A stretch of 19,651 bases of DNA from DAOTVS01 sp034436375 (lineage in GTDB: Bacteria > Chloroflexota > Anaerolineae > SpSt-313): positions 1 through 19,651 of the forward strand of contig DAOTVS010000329.1 of NCBI GenBank assembly GCA_034436375.1, given 5' to 3'. Position numbers and translations under genes: made by a program. The notes under the pieces were generated by a model, which worked only from the letters and a program-made list of their open reading frames with translations, was not told where the DNA came from and ran no database searches. Numbering within the stretch: the stretch's first letter is position 1; the number at the start of each line of letters is the position of its first letter. Shown here one piece after another: positions 12,933 through 19,651 of the stretch.

Positions 12933-14118
12933 AAGCGGCCGCCCCCAGCGATAGCGCTAGCTGCTCCTGTGGCAGGATCGTGCAGACGATCACGGGCACT
13001 CCCGTCGTCTGCGGATGCTCGCGCAGCCTACCCAGCAACTCCCAGCCGTCTATGCCGGGCAGCATCACATCGAGCACGATGATCCGGGGAGCGAGTTCGC
13101 GGGCCAGCGCAAGCGCCTGTGCGGGGTCGCGAGCGCCCATGAACGGGTAGCGGGTGCCGGCCAGGTAGCGCTGGAAGAGGTGCAAGGTATCCGCATTGTC
13201 ATCGATCACCAGCACCGCTGCCTGCTCGGCGATGGGCAACGCCAGGATGGCCTTGAAGGGCTGGGATCCGGCTTCATCGGGCACGATCGACAGGACTCCT
13301 CCTGAGAGCCCTACCAGCTGGCGGGCCATCTCCAGGTTGTCGAGCACGTCGCCTGTAGCCGGCCCCATGTCGCCGTGATGGGAGGTAGGGGTAATGCGAA
13401 TCAGCGCCTGATGCTCTTGCTCCTCGATCTCGATGCGGATCGTGCCGCCGGGCACGGCGCGAATAGCCGCGGTGAGGATGTTCAGGCAGGCCTGGCGCAG
13501 TGATGCTACCTGCACAGCTACGCGAGGCAGACCCTGCGGCAGCGCACAGTCGATTCGCACCTGCAAGGCACGGGTGAGTGGTATCACGATCTGGAGCAGC
13601 CCATCGATCAACCCCTGTACGTCCGCAGCTTCGTTGGGCAGGGTCTTTTCCAGCCATTGCAATTCTTCCTCACGGCTGGGGATGGCCTCCGCGTCGCTAG
13701 GCTCATCGCTTGCGCCATTCTCGCTCTCTTCACCCAACAGGGCATCCAGGTGCAGATCATAGTGCACGGCCAAGTAATCGGCCAGCACGCGCAAGGCCAG
13801 GCTCTCCTGGCGGCGCATCTGGCGCAGGCTCAGCCCCAGGGTTGTCGCTACCTCTTGTTGGCTGAACTGATCGACGTAGCGGTGAGTGAGTGTGCGGTAG
13901 GAGCGCCATTCGCTCGATTGCAGCGAGGCATCGGCATCCGGCTTGAGTGCCTCGATGGCTTCGATCAACACCTTGCGCAGCCTGGATGGGCTTTCCTGGG
14001 GCTGCAGGCGGAGCAGTGGCCACAGCGGGCTGGCACGAAGGGCTGCCGGATCGTAGAGGTGCAGCATTGTCCTCCGTAGCGCCCGCAGAAAGGAAACTTC
14101 GGGGGGATTCTCATTCAT
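12796..14118 (-). CDS. HTH / degenerate histidine kinase-like ATPase / receiver fusion protein
   Basis: 440 aa from ATG 14116-14118. GGAGAGG lies 13 bases upstream; a GTG three codons earlier (14125-14127) is an alternative. N-terminal region 1-70 is unrecognised. Residues 73-115 (YRTLTHRYVDQFSQQEVATTLGLS, then RQMRRQESLAL) look like a sigma-region-4 or LuxR-type helix-turn-helix. After an acidic linker (128-150), residues 152-297 resemble a GHKL ATPase: LRQACLNILTAAIRAVPGG fits the N-box layout and LDNLEMARQLVGLSGG a weak G2, but there is no His-containing dimerisation domain and the G1 box is missing. A receiver follows (300-412) with DD306-307, Asp350 in IIVLDVMLPGIDG, Thr380 and Lys399-Pro400, so it looks phosphorylatable. 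It is probably the partner of the adjacent kinase. The last 28 residues are Pro/Ala/Ser-rich. Confidence 0.85.
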   Translation of the reverse strand: MNENPPEVSFLRALRRTMLHLYDPAALRASPLWPLLRLQPQESPSRLRKVLIEAIEALKPDADASLQSSEWRSYRTLTHRYVDQFSQQEVATTLGLSLRQMRRQESLALRVLADYLAVHYDLHLDALLGEESENGASDEPSDAEAIPSREEELQWLEKTLPNEAADVQGLIDGLLQIVIPLTRALQVRIDCALPQGLPRVAVQVASLRQACLNILTAAIRAVPGGTIRIEIEEQEHQALIRITPTSHHGDMGPATGDVLDNLEMARQLVGLSGGVLSIVPDEAGSQPFKAILALPIAEQAAVLVIDDNADTLHLFQRYLAGTRYPFMGARDPAQALALARELAPRIIVLDVMLPGIDGWELLGRLREHPQTTGVPVIVCTILPQEQLALSLGAAAFIRKPVSRSALLAALDREMARPSRGSESAPASRPGAAAPKAPRGA

Positions 14119-14163
14119 CGTGACCACATGGCCTCTCCGTGGCCTCTTTTTGGCCTGCACTTG

Positions 14164-14208
14164 CAGACAGGTACCGATTGGAGTGTTATACTGTACAGCA
14201 TACTGTAC
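14164..14208 (+). promoter_or_regulatory. Promoter and palindromic operator-like site of the ABC importer operon
   Basis: CAGACA (14164-14169, 4 of 6 to consensus), a 17-bp spacer, then TATACT (14187-14192). Directly after the -10 lies GTACAG-CATA-CTGTAC (14193-14208), a perfect 6-bp inverted repeat over the expected transcription start. The same bases also form the direct repeat ATACTGTAC (14188-14196 and 14200-14208), with a 12-bp period. A repressor of the GntR or LacI type could bind here (inference). TATAAC on the minus strand (14190-14185) could serve the divergent regulator gene, so one site might control both. Confidence 0.5.
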
Positions 14209-14302
14209 CACTTTGAGCGGTAGCTGGCAAGACGCCTCAGAGTGCGCATTGTACGGGCAAAGGGCCATTGGGCCCGGTTTCTCGAAAGGAGATGGATATC
14301 CG

Positions 14303-15781
14303 ATGGAACCCAAGAAGCTATCGCGGCGTGATTTCCTCCGTTGGAGTGCTCTGCTGGCCGGGGTAGCCACCCTGGCAGCCTGTGCACCAGCCAAGCCGAC
14401 AGAGTTGCCCACGGTGGCCGCGAGCGCGGCGAGCGCCACCACCGCCCCCGAAGCGACGGCTGCCTCGGCCGAGCCAACGGGGACCCAGGCTGCCGAGCCC
14501 ACCACAGCCCCGGCGACCGAGGCACCCTCTTTGGCTGGCGAGATCGAGTATTTCTCCTATGATCTGGGGCCGGCCAACAAATCGCGCGAGGAGATTGCCA
14601 ATGCCTTCCAGGCGGCCAACCCCGGCAGCAAAGTCAAGCTCACGGTCCTGCCCTATGGCGATAACTGGAACAAACTGGCCGCACTCATGGCTGCCGGCAC
14701 CCCGCCTGATGTGATCTATGGCGATTTCTCCCTCCTCAAGTATGCCCTGGCCGGCCAGCTGCTCGATCTGACGGAGCAGTTCAATGCCGATCCGGTGCTG
14801 AGCAAGCCCGACCTCTTCACCATGGATATGCGTGATCCCATCCAGGCCAAGTTTGGCACATCGCATCTCTATAATCTCGTCCTGGGCACCTGGGTCCCTG
14901 TGTTGTATTACAACCGCGACATCTTCGATGCTGCCAGCCAGTCCTATCCAGACGACAAGTGGACTTGGGAGGATCTGCGGGCCGTCGCCAAGAAGCTGAC
15001 GGATCCAGCCAAGCAGCAGTGGGGTGTGCAGTTCGGTACCACCCTCGACACCGTCGGCTGGCTCTGGTGGCAGCACCAACCCAAGGATTTCTGGGCAATC
15101 CCCCAGATCTTCCCCGAAAAGACCGATTTCAACAACGAGGTTGGGCTGGACGTCTTCTCCTTCTGGTATAACCTGGGCTCACAGGACAAGTCTGCTGTGC
15201 CGTTTTCTGAGATGGGGTCTTTCCAAGCCTACGGCGCTGCCTTTGGCGCCGGCAAAGCGGCTATGGTTATTGGCGGCGATTGGGATGCCGGCTGGGGGTA
15301 CCGCGAGCTGCCCTTCAAGTGGGGCGTGACCTACCTGCCCACCGTCAAGAAAGACTACCGGCCAGCCCTCAACTGCATGGTGGCCACCTCGACCATTGCG
15401 GCCGCCACCAAGCAGCCGGCACTGGCCTGGCAGTTCGCCCGCTTTATGTCGGCGTCGACCGAAGGCCAGACCCTGATCGGTGAGGGCGCCTACGAGACCC
15501 CCGTGCTCAAGGACGTCGCCCATTCCGACGCCGTTCTCAAGCCAAGTTGGGGGGCACCGGGATATGACGTGCGCGTCAAGGCGGCGGAGTTGCCGGGGCC
15601 TATGTACTGCCCCTATCCGCTGGACATGGATCTGTGGGAGTTCCCCTCCAAGCACTTCGATCCGACCGTGCAAAAGCTCTCGACAGGCGAGATGAAGCCC
15701 GAAGAGGCTGTGGCCTATCTCGACAAAGAAGGCACCCCCTACTTTGCCGAGATGACGAAGAACATGCCGCCCATCAAGTGA
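14303..15781 (+). CDS. ABC transporter solute-binding lipoprotein, carbohydrate type (family 1)
   Basis: 492 aa from ATG 14303, with AAGGAGAT nine bases upstream. The N-terminus has a twin-arginine motif (SRRDFLRW, 7-14), a hydrophobic stretch and a lipobox LAAC with Cys27, so it is probably exported by Tat and lipid-anchored outside the membrane. A disordered Ala/Thr/Pro/Glu-rich linker (28-78) follows. The mature domain starts IEYFSYDLGP and contains NWNKLAALMAAGTPPDVIYGD, TWVPVLYYNRDIFD, KWTWEDLRAVAKKL and a GKAAMVIGGDWDAGWG segment, all typical of MalE/UgpB-like binding proteins. Aromatic residues are plentiful, as expected for sugar stacking, but the ligand is not predictable. It is the first gene of the importer operon, followed by a hairpin and two permease genes. 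Confidence 0.93.
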   Translation: MEPKKLSRRDFLRWSALLAGVATLAACAPAKPTELPTVAASAASATTAPEATAASAEPTGTQAAEPTTAPATEAPSLAGEIEYFSYDLGPANKSREEIANAFQAANPGSKVKLTVLPYGDNWNKLAALMAAGTPPDVIYGDFSLLKYALAGQLLDLTEQFNADPVLSKPDLFTMDMRDPIQAKFGTSHLYNLVLGTWVPVLYYNRDIFDAASQSYPDDKWTWEDLRAVAKKLTDPAKQQWGVQFGTTLDTVGWLWWQHQPKDFWAIPQIFPEKTDFNNEVGLDVFSFWYNLGSQDKSAVPFSEMGSFQAYGAAFGAGKAAMVIGGDWDAGWGYRELPFKWGVTYLPTVKKDYRPALNCMVATSTIAAATKQPALAWQFARFMSASTEGQTLIGEGAYETPVLKDVAHSDAVLKPSWGAPGYDVRVKAAELPGPMYCPYPLDMDLWEFPSKHFDPTVQKLSTGEMKPEEAVAYLDKEGTPYFAEMTKNMPPIK

Positions 15782-15788
15782 TCGCCTA

Positions 15789-15825
15789 TGGTGGGAGGTG
15801 GGGCGGGCTGCCCCATCTCCCACCA
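15789..15825 (+). repeat. 16-bp stem hairpin between binding-protein and permease genes
   Basis: TGGTGGGAGGTGGGGC (15789-15804) pairs with 15810-15825 (one G-T pair, five-base loop). It begins eight bases after the binding-protein stop codon and has no T-run. In importers such as malEFG, hairpins at this place protect the upstream mRNA and reduce downstream expression, giving excess binding protein; the same role is inferred here. Confidence 0.55.
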
Positions 15826-15909
15826 CCACCACCGGCGGCCGGCCGGCAGGGATGCGCCTGGCCCGTGGCGACGCCCTCTGGCCGGTTGCTGGAGCTCGAG
15901 GAGGCAAGT

Positions 15910-16860
15910 GTGCAACTCGACCGCGCTCTCAAGCCGGCGGGCCCGCGGGCCAACGCCCATCGCTTTCGCCTGTCTCTGCAGCGTCGTGAAGCGATCGCCT
16001 GCGCGTTGTTCATTGCGCCAGCCGTGCTGGGTTTCCTGGTATTCTCGCTCTTTCCTCTCCTGACCTCCGCCGCTCTGAGTCTGACCGACTACCACCTGGC
16101 GGGGTGGCCCCGCTATGTGGGACTGGCCAACTATGCGACGCTGTTCGGGGACGACCTGTGGTGGCAGGCCGTGCGCGTCACGGGCATCTATGCCCTCTGT
16201 GTCGTGCCCCTCTGGCTCATCAACTCCCTCGCTCTGGCGCTGCTGATGAACCAGAACCTCCGCGGCATGAACGTCTTTCGTACCATCTACTACCTGCCGG
16301 CGATGCTCTCGGGGGTAGCGGTCTCGATGCTGTGGATCTGGTTGCTCAGCTATCGCTACGGGCTGATCAACACCTCGCTCCGCCTGGTGGGCGTCCAGGG
16401 ACCCAACTGGGTGGGCGACAAGCGCTGGGCGCTTTTCTCCATCATCCTGATGAGCCAGTGGAGTGTTGGCTGGTACCTGCCTACCTGGCTGGGGGCGCTG
16501 CAGAATATCCCGACTGAGCTCTACGAGGCCGCCTCCATCGACGGCGGCGGGTGGTGGGCTCGCATCCGCTATATCACCCTGCCCATGCTCAGCGCGGTGA
16601 TCTTTTACAACCTGATCATGAACATCATCTGGGCCACTCAGCTTTTCACCGAAGTGTTCATGGTGACGGGAGGAGGTCCCCAGTTCAGCACCCTCAGCTA
16701 TATGCTCTACCTCTACAACAATGCCTTTGGTTACTCCAAGATGGGCGTAGCTTCGGCCATGAGTTGGCTGTTGTTCCTCGCCGTCCTCCTGCTGACGATC
16801 GCCGTGTTCCGGTCGAGCCCGGCGTGGGTCTACTATGAGGCGGAAAGGAGGCGCGCCTGA
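15910..16860 (+). CDS. ABC transporter permease, MalF/UgpA type
   Basis: 316 aa from GTG 15910-15912, chosen because GAGGAGG lies five bases upstream; this gives a normal family length, while the open frame further upstream runs through the intergenic hairpin. About six membrane segments, the first being CALFIAPAVLGFLVFSLFPLL. The cytoplasmic EAA loop for docking the ATPase is seen as LYEAASIDGGGWWARIRYITLP (near residues 203-224). The motif NYATLF near the first periplasmic loop is typical of sugar permeases. It is the first of two permeases forming the membrane channel, and it is coupled to the next gene by a TGATG overlap. Confidence 0.9.
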   Translation: MQLDRALKPAGPRANAHRFRLSLQRREAIACALFIAPAVLGFLVFSLFPLLTSAALSLTDYHLAGWPRYVGLANYATLFGDDLWWQAVRVTGIYALCVVPLWLINSLALALLMNQNLRGMNVFRTIYYLPAMLSGVAVSMLWIWLLSYRYGLINTSLRLVGVQGPNWVGDKRWALFSIILMSQWSVGWYLPTWLGALQNIPTELYEAASIDGGGWWARIRYITLPMLSAVIFYNLIMNIIWATQLFTEVFMVTGGGPQFSTLSYMLYLYNNAFGYSKMGVASAMSWLLFLAVLLLTIAVFRSSPAWVYYEAERRRA

Positions 16861-17744
16861 TGAGCACTCCCACGCGGGCTACCCTGCCGCGCCAGCCTTT
16901 CTGGAGCCGGCGCATGCGCCGGACGCTCTTGAAGGTCCTGACCTACTTGGCACTGGTCACGGGTAGCCTCCTCTTCCTGTTCCCGCTGTACTGGCAGGTC
17001 AGCACCTCGCTCAAGACCGCGCAGGATACTGTGCGCTTCCCGCCAGTGTGGTTTCCCGTGCCTCTACAGTGGGGGAACTATCCTGAGCTGTTGCACCGTT
17101 TCCCCTTTGCCCTCTATATGCGCAACTCGGTGTTCATTAGCGCCCTGGTCATCCTGGGTACGCTGCTCTCCAGTTCGTTGGCAGCCTATGGCTTCGCCCG
17201 CCTGCGCATGCCGGGGCGCGATATCATCTTTATGGTCCTGCTCTCTACCCTTATGCTGCCGGGCGCCGTGCTGCTGATCCCACAGTTCGTCATGTTCCAG
17301 AGCCTGCACTGGGTCAACACCTACAACCCGCTCATCGTGCCGGCTTTCTTCGGGAATCCGTTCTCCATCTTTCTAATGCGCCAGTTCTTCATGGGCGTTC
17401 CGCACGATCTGGAAGATGCGGCACGCATCGATGGCGCCGGCTACCTGCGTACTTACGGTCAGATCGTTCTACCCCTGGCGCGCCCGGCTCTGCTGGCCGT
17501 GGCGATCTATACCTTCCTGAGCACCTGGAACGACTTTCTCGGCCCTCTGATCTACCTGAGCGACGAGCAAAAGTACACAGTGGCCGTAGCCCTGCGTTAC
17601 CTTCAAGGCAGTGTGCGCACCCGACCAGAGAACCACCTGCTCATGGCGGCGGCGACGCTTTCCATTATCCCATGCGTCCTGGTCTTCTTCTTTGCCCAAA
17701 GGCAATTCATCCAGGGTACAGTGATCTCGGGGGTGAAAGGGTAG
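16860..17744 (+). CDS. ABC transporter permease, MalG/UgpE type
   Basis: 294 aa from ATG 16860-16862, which overlaps the previous stop codon by one base; AAAGGAGG lies just upstream. Six predicted membrane segments, the first within LTYLALVTGSLLFLFPLYW. It has the MalG-type markers STSLKT after the first helix, NSVFISALVILGT, and the EAA loop EDAARIDGAGYLRTYGQIVLP. The C-terminus ends FIQGTVISGVKG, the usual 'Q..~~.G...GavKG' tail of this subfamily. No ATPase gene follows; such importers often share an MsmK/UgpC-type ATPase encoded elsewhere (family knowledge). A 59-bp AT-rich gap separates it from the MttB-like gene. Confidence 0.93.
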   Translation: MSTPTRATLPRQPFWSRRMRRTLLKVLTYLALVTGSLLFLFPLYWQVSTSLKTAQDTVRFPPVWFPVPLQWGNYPELLHRFPFALYMRNSVFISALVILGTLLSSSLAAYGFARLRMPGRDIIFMVLLSTLMLPGAVLLIPQFVMFQSLHWVNTYNPLIVPAFFGNPFSIFLMRQFFMGVPHDLEDAARIDGAGYLRTYGQIVLPLARPALLAVAIYTFLSTWNDFLGPLIYLSDEQKYTVAVALRYLQGSVRTRPENHLLMAAATLSIIPCVLVFFFAQRQFIQGTVISGVKG

Positions 17745-17803
17745 ACGCACACCAGATTTTGAGTCTTTGAAGCTTACTCTTAAATGAAGAATGGATATAA
17801 GCT

Positions 17804-19258
17804 ATGACCCATAGCAGAAGCGAACCTTTCTACATGCGTATCTTGAGCGATGCGGAGATTGAGCGCATCTACGACGGCGCGGTGCACGTGCTGTTGCAGA
17901 CTGGCTTTCGCGTGCAGCACCGGGGGCTGCTGGAGCGCCTCGAAAAGCGCGGCGCCCGGGTGGACTATGCGCGCGAGGTCTTTTGGCCGACACCGGAGAT
18001 GATCCGCGAAGTGGAAGCCAGCGCGCGCCGTGGGGCAGGGGAGCCTGCACCCGAGCCTGTGCTGCGCCGGCCCCTGCCGCAGGGCCAACGCGTGGGCTAT
18101 AACGGCACGCTCTACTATGACTGGACAGAGGGCATCCAGCGCCCGGCGACCCTGCAGGACGTGCGCGATATGGTCAAGGTCTGCCACGCCCTGCCCGAGG
18201 TGACGGCGCTGGGACCCTGCATGACGGCCCAGGATGTGCCCTCGCCGGTCGAGCCCCTCGTGAGCTTTGCTGAGGCCATCAAGCTCTCGGATCGGGCAAC
18301 CGTCGGGGTGGAGTTGATCCTGCCGGAGCAACTCCCCTACCTGGAGGAGCTCTTTACCATCGCCCGCGGCGAGCAGGTCTACTACCGTTCCGACGGCTAT
18401 GCCCTCAACCGCTTCACCGTCGATGCCCGAGCTGCCGGCTGCCTGATGGCGATTTGGGAGCGGCGTGGCCTGGAAAGCTGGGCGGTGAGCAGTTGCCCGG
18501 TGGCCGGCGCGAGCGCTCCGGTCACGATTGCCGGGTCCATTGTGGTCGCTGTCGCTGAAACGTTGGGCGCTTGGTGCGCGCCCTGGGCCCTGAGCGAGGA
18601 CTGCCACCTCGGCGCCATCCCTTGCTCGGGTATCATGGATATGCGCACTACGCGCGTTCTCTTTAGCACACCGGAGGCCATTCTGATCGATGTGGGCCTC
18701 TACCAGGTGCTGGACCGTGTGCTTGGTGTCAAGACAGGCATGCTTACCGACTATACCGACGCCAAGGTGCCTGGCCTGCAGGCCATGAACGACAAGGTCT
18801 TCAAGGGTCTGGCCTACAACTGGCTCACCAGCCGGCCTGACCGGCAGCACCGGGGCATGCTCGAAGCGGGCAAAGCCTTCTCCCCGACCCAACTCATGAT
18901 CGATTTCGAGCTTAACCGGGAGTTGGCCCAACTGGCGCGCGGTGTGGAGGTGAACGACGATACCCTCGCCCTCGATGAGATTGCCGCCATCGGTCTTGAC
19001 CATGCACGCTCGTACCTGGACGAGGAACATACCTTCCGCCATTTCCGGTCGGAGCTCTGGTCGCCCGAATTGATGGACCGCACCTGTTGGGACACATCTA
19101 CGGAGGAGCGGCGCAAGGAACAGGCCCTGCTGCACCAGGCCGAGGAAAAGTGGCGAGCCGCACTTGCTCGCTATGAGCAACCCGCGGTTCCAGCGGAGAA
19201 GATCCGCGCCGCCGAGGCGGTGGTGGCGCGGGCAAAGCGGGCCATGGGAGTCTGCTAG
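17804..19258 (+). CDS. MttB-family (trimethylamine methyltransferase-like) protein without pyrrolysine
   Basis: 484 aa. The ATG at 17804 lacks a clear ribosome-binding site, but the next homologue also begins 7-10 residues before the shared 'MR(I/L)' segment, which supports it; Met11 at 17834 is the alternative. Family features: N-terminal helices LSDAEIERIYDGAVHVLLQTGF, then VTALGPCMTAQDVP, the signature CPVAGASAPVTIAGS (near 229-243), TDYTDAKVPGLQAMND (near 315-330), and the C-terminal block HTFRHFRSELWSPELMDR. The frame has no internal TAG, so it is a non-pyrrolysine member. The characterised relative MtgB demethylates glycine betaine to a corrinoid protein; other members use different quaternary amines. 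No corrinoid protein is encoded here, so the substrate and even the methyl acceptor are open. It may be co-transcribed with the importer operon. Confidence 0.88.
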   Translation: MTHSRSEPFYMRILSDAEIERIYDGAVHVLLQTGFRVQHRGLLERLEKRGARVDYAREVFWPTPEMIREVEASARRGAGEPAPEPVLRRPLPQGQRVGYNGTLYYDWTEGIQRPATLQDVRDMVKVCHALPEVTALGPCMTAQDVPSPVEPLVSFAEAIKLSDRATVGVELILPEQLPYLEELFTIARGEQVYYRSDGYALNRFTVDARAAGCLMAIWERRGLESWAVSSCPVAGASAPVTIAGSIVVAVAETLGAWCAPWALSEDCHLGAIPCSGIMDMRTTRVLFSTPEAILIDVGLYQVLDRVLGVKTGMLTDYTDAKVPGLQAMNDKVFKGLAYNWLTSRPDRQHRGMLEAGKAFSPTQLMIDFELNRELAQLARGVEVNDDTLALDEIAAIGLDHARSYLDEEHTFRHFRSELWSPELMDRTCWDTSTEERRKEQALLHQAEEKWRAALARYEQPAVPAEKIRAAEAVVARAKRAMGVC

Positions 19259-19354
19259 GTCGCAGCCCCGGGCCATCACCTTGATTCCCTCCGTAAATGG
19301 TCAATGCTTGGCCCATCATTGGCGTAACCACACTCATAGGGGCGCTGGTTCCCG

Positions 19355-19360
19355 TATAAT
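19355..19360 (+). promoter_or_regulatory. Perfect -10 box upstream of the second MttB-like gene
   Basis: TATAAT lies 80 bases upstream of the ATG at 19441. The hexamer 17 bases further upstream (ACTCAT) is a poor -35, so an activator may be needed. It suggests the second homologue can be transcribed independently of the first. The rest of 19259-19440 shows no gene or terminator. Confidence 0.4.
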
Positions 19361-19440
19361 AGAGACACCGGCCTGGGAGCATCGCGTGTGCAGGCCTTGC
19401 AGGGTCCCCAGGACCTGCTGGCCTCCGTAGGAAGGATGAC

Positions 19441-19651
19441 ATGATACGATCGCCGCATGAGATGAGATTATTCACGGACGATGAGTTGGAGCGATTGCAC
19501 CAGGGGGCGCTCGCCATCCTGGCCGACCCGGGCATGAAGATCATGGCCCCGTCGCTGCTGGCCGCTTTGGAGGAGCACGGTGCCCGGGTTGACCATGGTC
19601 GGCAGGTTGTCCGCTTTCCGGGGCGTCTGGTGGAAGAGACCCTGGCCGGGA
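19441..19651 (+). CDS. Second MttB-family protein, N-terminal part (cut by window end)
   Basis: 70 codons from ATG 19441, with AGGAAGG about five bases upstream; the frame is open at the window edge. It aligns by eye with the start of the preceding gene: MRLFTDDELERLHQGALAIL against MRILSDAEIERIYDGAVHVL, and EEHGARVDHGRQVVRFP against EKRGARVDYAREVFWPT. This shows the two genes are tandem homologues, diverged enough to suggest different substrates rather than a recent duplication. The catalytic region lies outside the window, so the presence of a pyrrolysine codon cannot be excluded for this copy. Confidence 0.8.
   Translation, partial: MIRSPHEMRLFTDDELERLHQGALAILADPGMKIMAPSLLAALEEHGARVDHGRQVVRFPGRLVEETLAG

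Noticed and set aside
17745..17803. A separate promoter for the first MttB-like gene
   Set aside because: The gap is AT-rich with TTAAAT and TATAAG possibilities, but no -35/-10 pair has acceptable spacing and match, so co-transcription with the importer is equally likely.
17780..19279. A 499-codon minus-strand open frame
   Set aside because: It mirrors the MttB-like gene almost exactly, has no ribosome-binding site, and its translation is Arg/His/Gln-rich without motifs.
19259..19440. Stop-codon read-through (pyrrolysine-style TAG) extending the first MttB-like protein
   Set aside because: The TAG at 19256-19258 comes after the normal C-terminal block of the family, and the frame beyond it soon stops without family sequence.

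Overview
The window is high-GC bacterial DNA, most likely from a Chloroflexota (Anaerolineae-like) bacterium. That is an inference from gene style: multi-GAF SpoIIE phosphatases, a Tat-type lipoprotein solute-binding protein with a Pro/Ala/Thr/Glu-rich linker, non-pyrrolysine MttB-family proteins, and GC-rich intergenic palindromes. No 16S rRNA or other phylogenetic marker is present.

Layout. The left edge (1-176) is the 3' end of a plus-strand group II intron: the last 32 codons of its reverse transcriptase/maturase, then domains V and VI. Next comes a minus-strand block (231-6566), in transcription order: O-antigen ligase-like membrane protein, STAS protein, RsbW-like ATPase, second STAS protein, and a membrane-anchored four-GAF SpoIIE phosphatase. 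This is a complete partner-switching circuit except that no sigma factor is encoded beside it. Two stop codons in this block lie inside heptanucleotide-repeat hairpins. From 6600 to 7630 there is a 74-aa small protein (minus), a well-formed selenocysteine tRNA gene (selC) with its own promoter, and an 85-aa small protein with its own promoter.

The middle (7660-14118) holds a minus-strand SPFH/band-7 membrane protein, a minus-strand Gfo/Idh/MocA oxidoreductase, a plus-strand hybrid histidine kinase, and a minus-strand HTH-ATPase-receiver protein. The last two genes converge and overlap by 137 bp at their 3' ends.

The right part (14303-19651) is a plus-strand carbohydrate-type ABC importer (lipoprotein binding protein plus two permeases, no ATPase gene). 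It is followed by two tandem MttB-family methyltransferase homologues, the second cut by the window end. The importer promoter carries a palindromic operator-like site between the divergent regulator and transporter genes. A reasonable inference is that the importer supplies a substrate, perhaps a methylated compound, to the MttB proteins, but no corrinoid protein or reductive activase is present to confirm this.

Several sigma-A-like promoters with 17-bp spacers could be read directly; one argues that the ligase starts at a TTG codon. No CRISPR array, rRNA, transposase or integrase was seen, and no gene-free stretch exceeds 300 bases.
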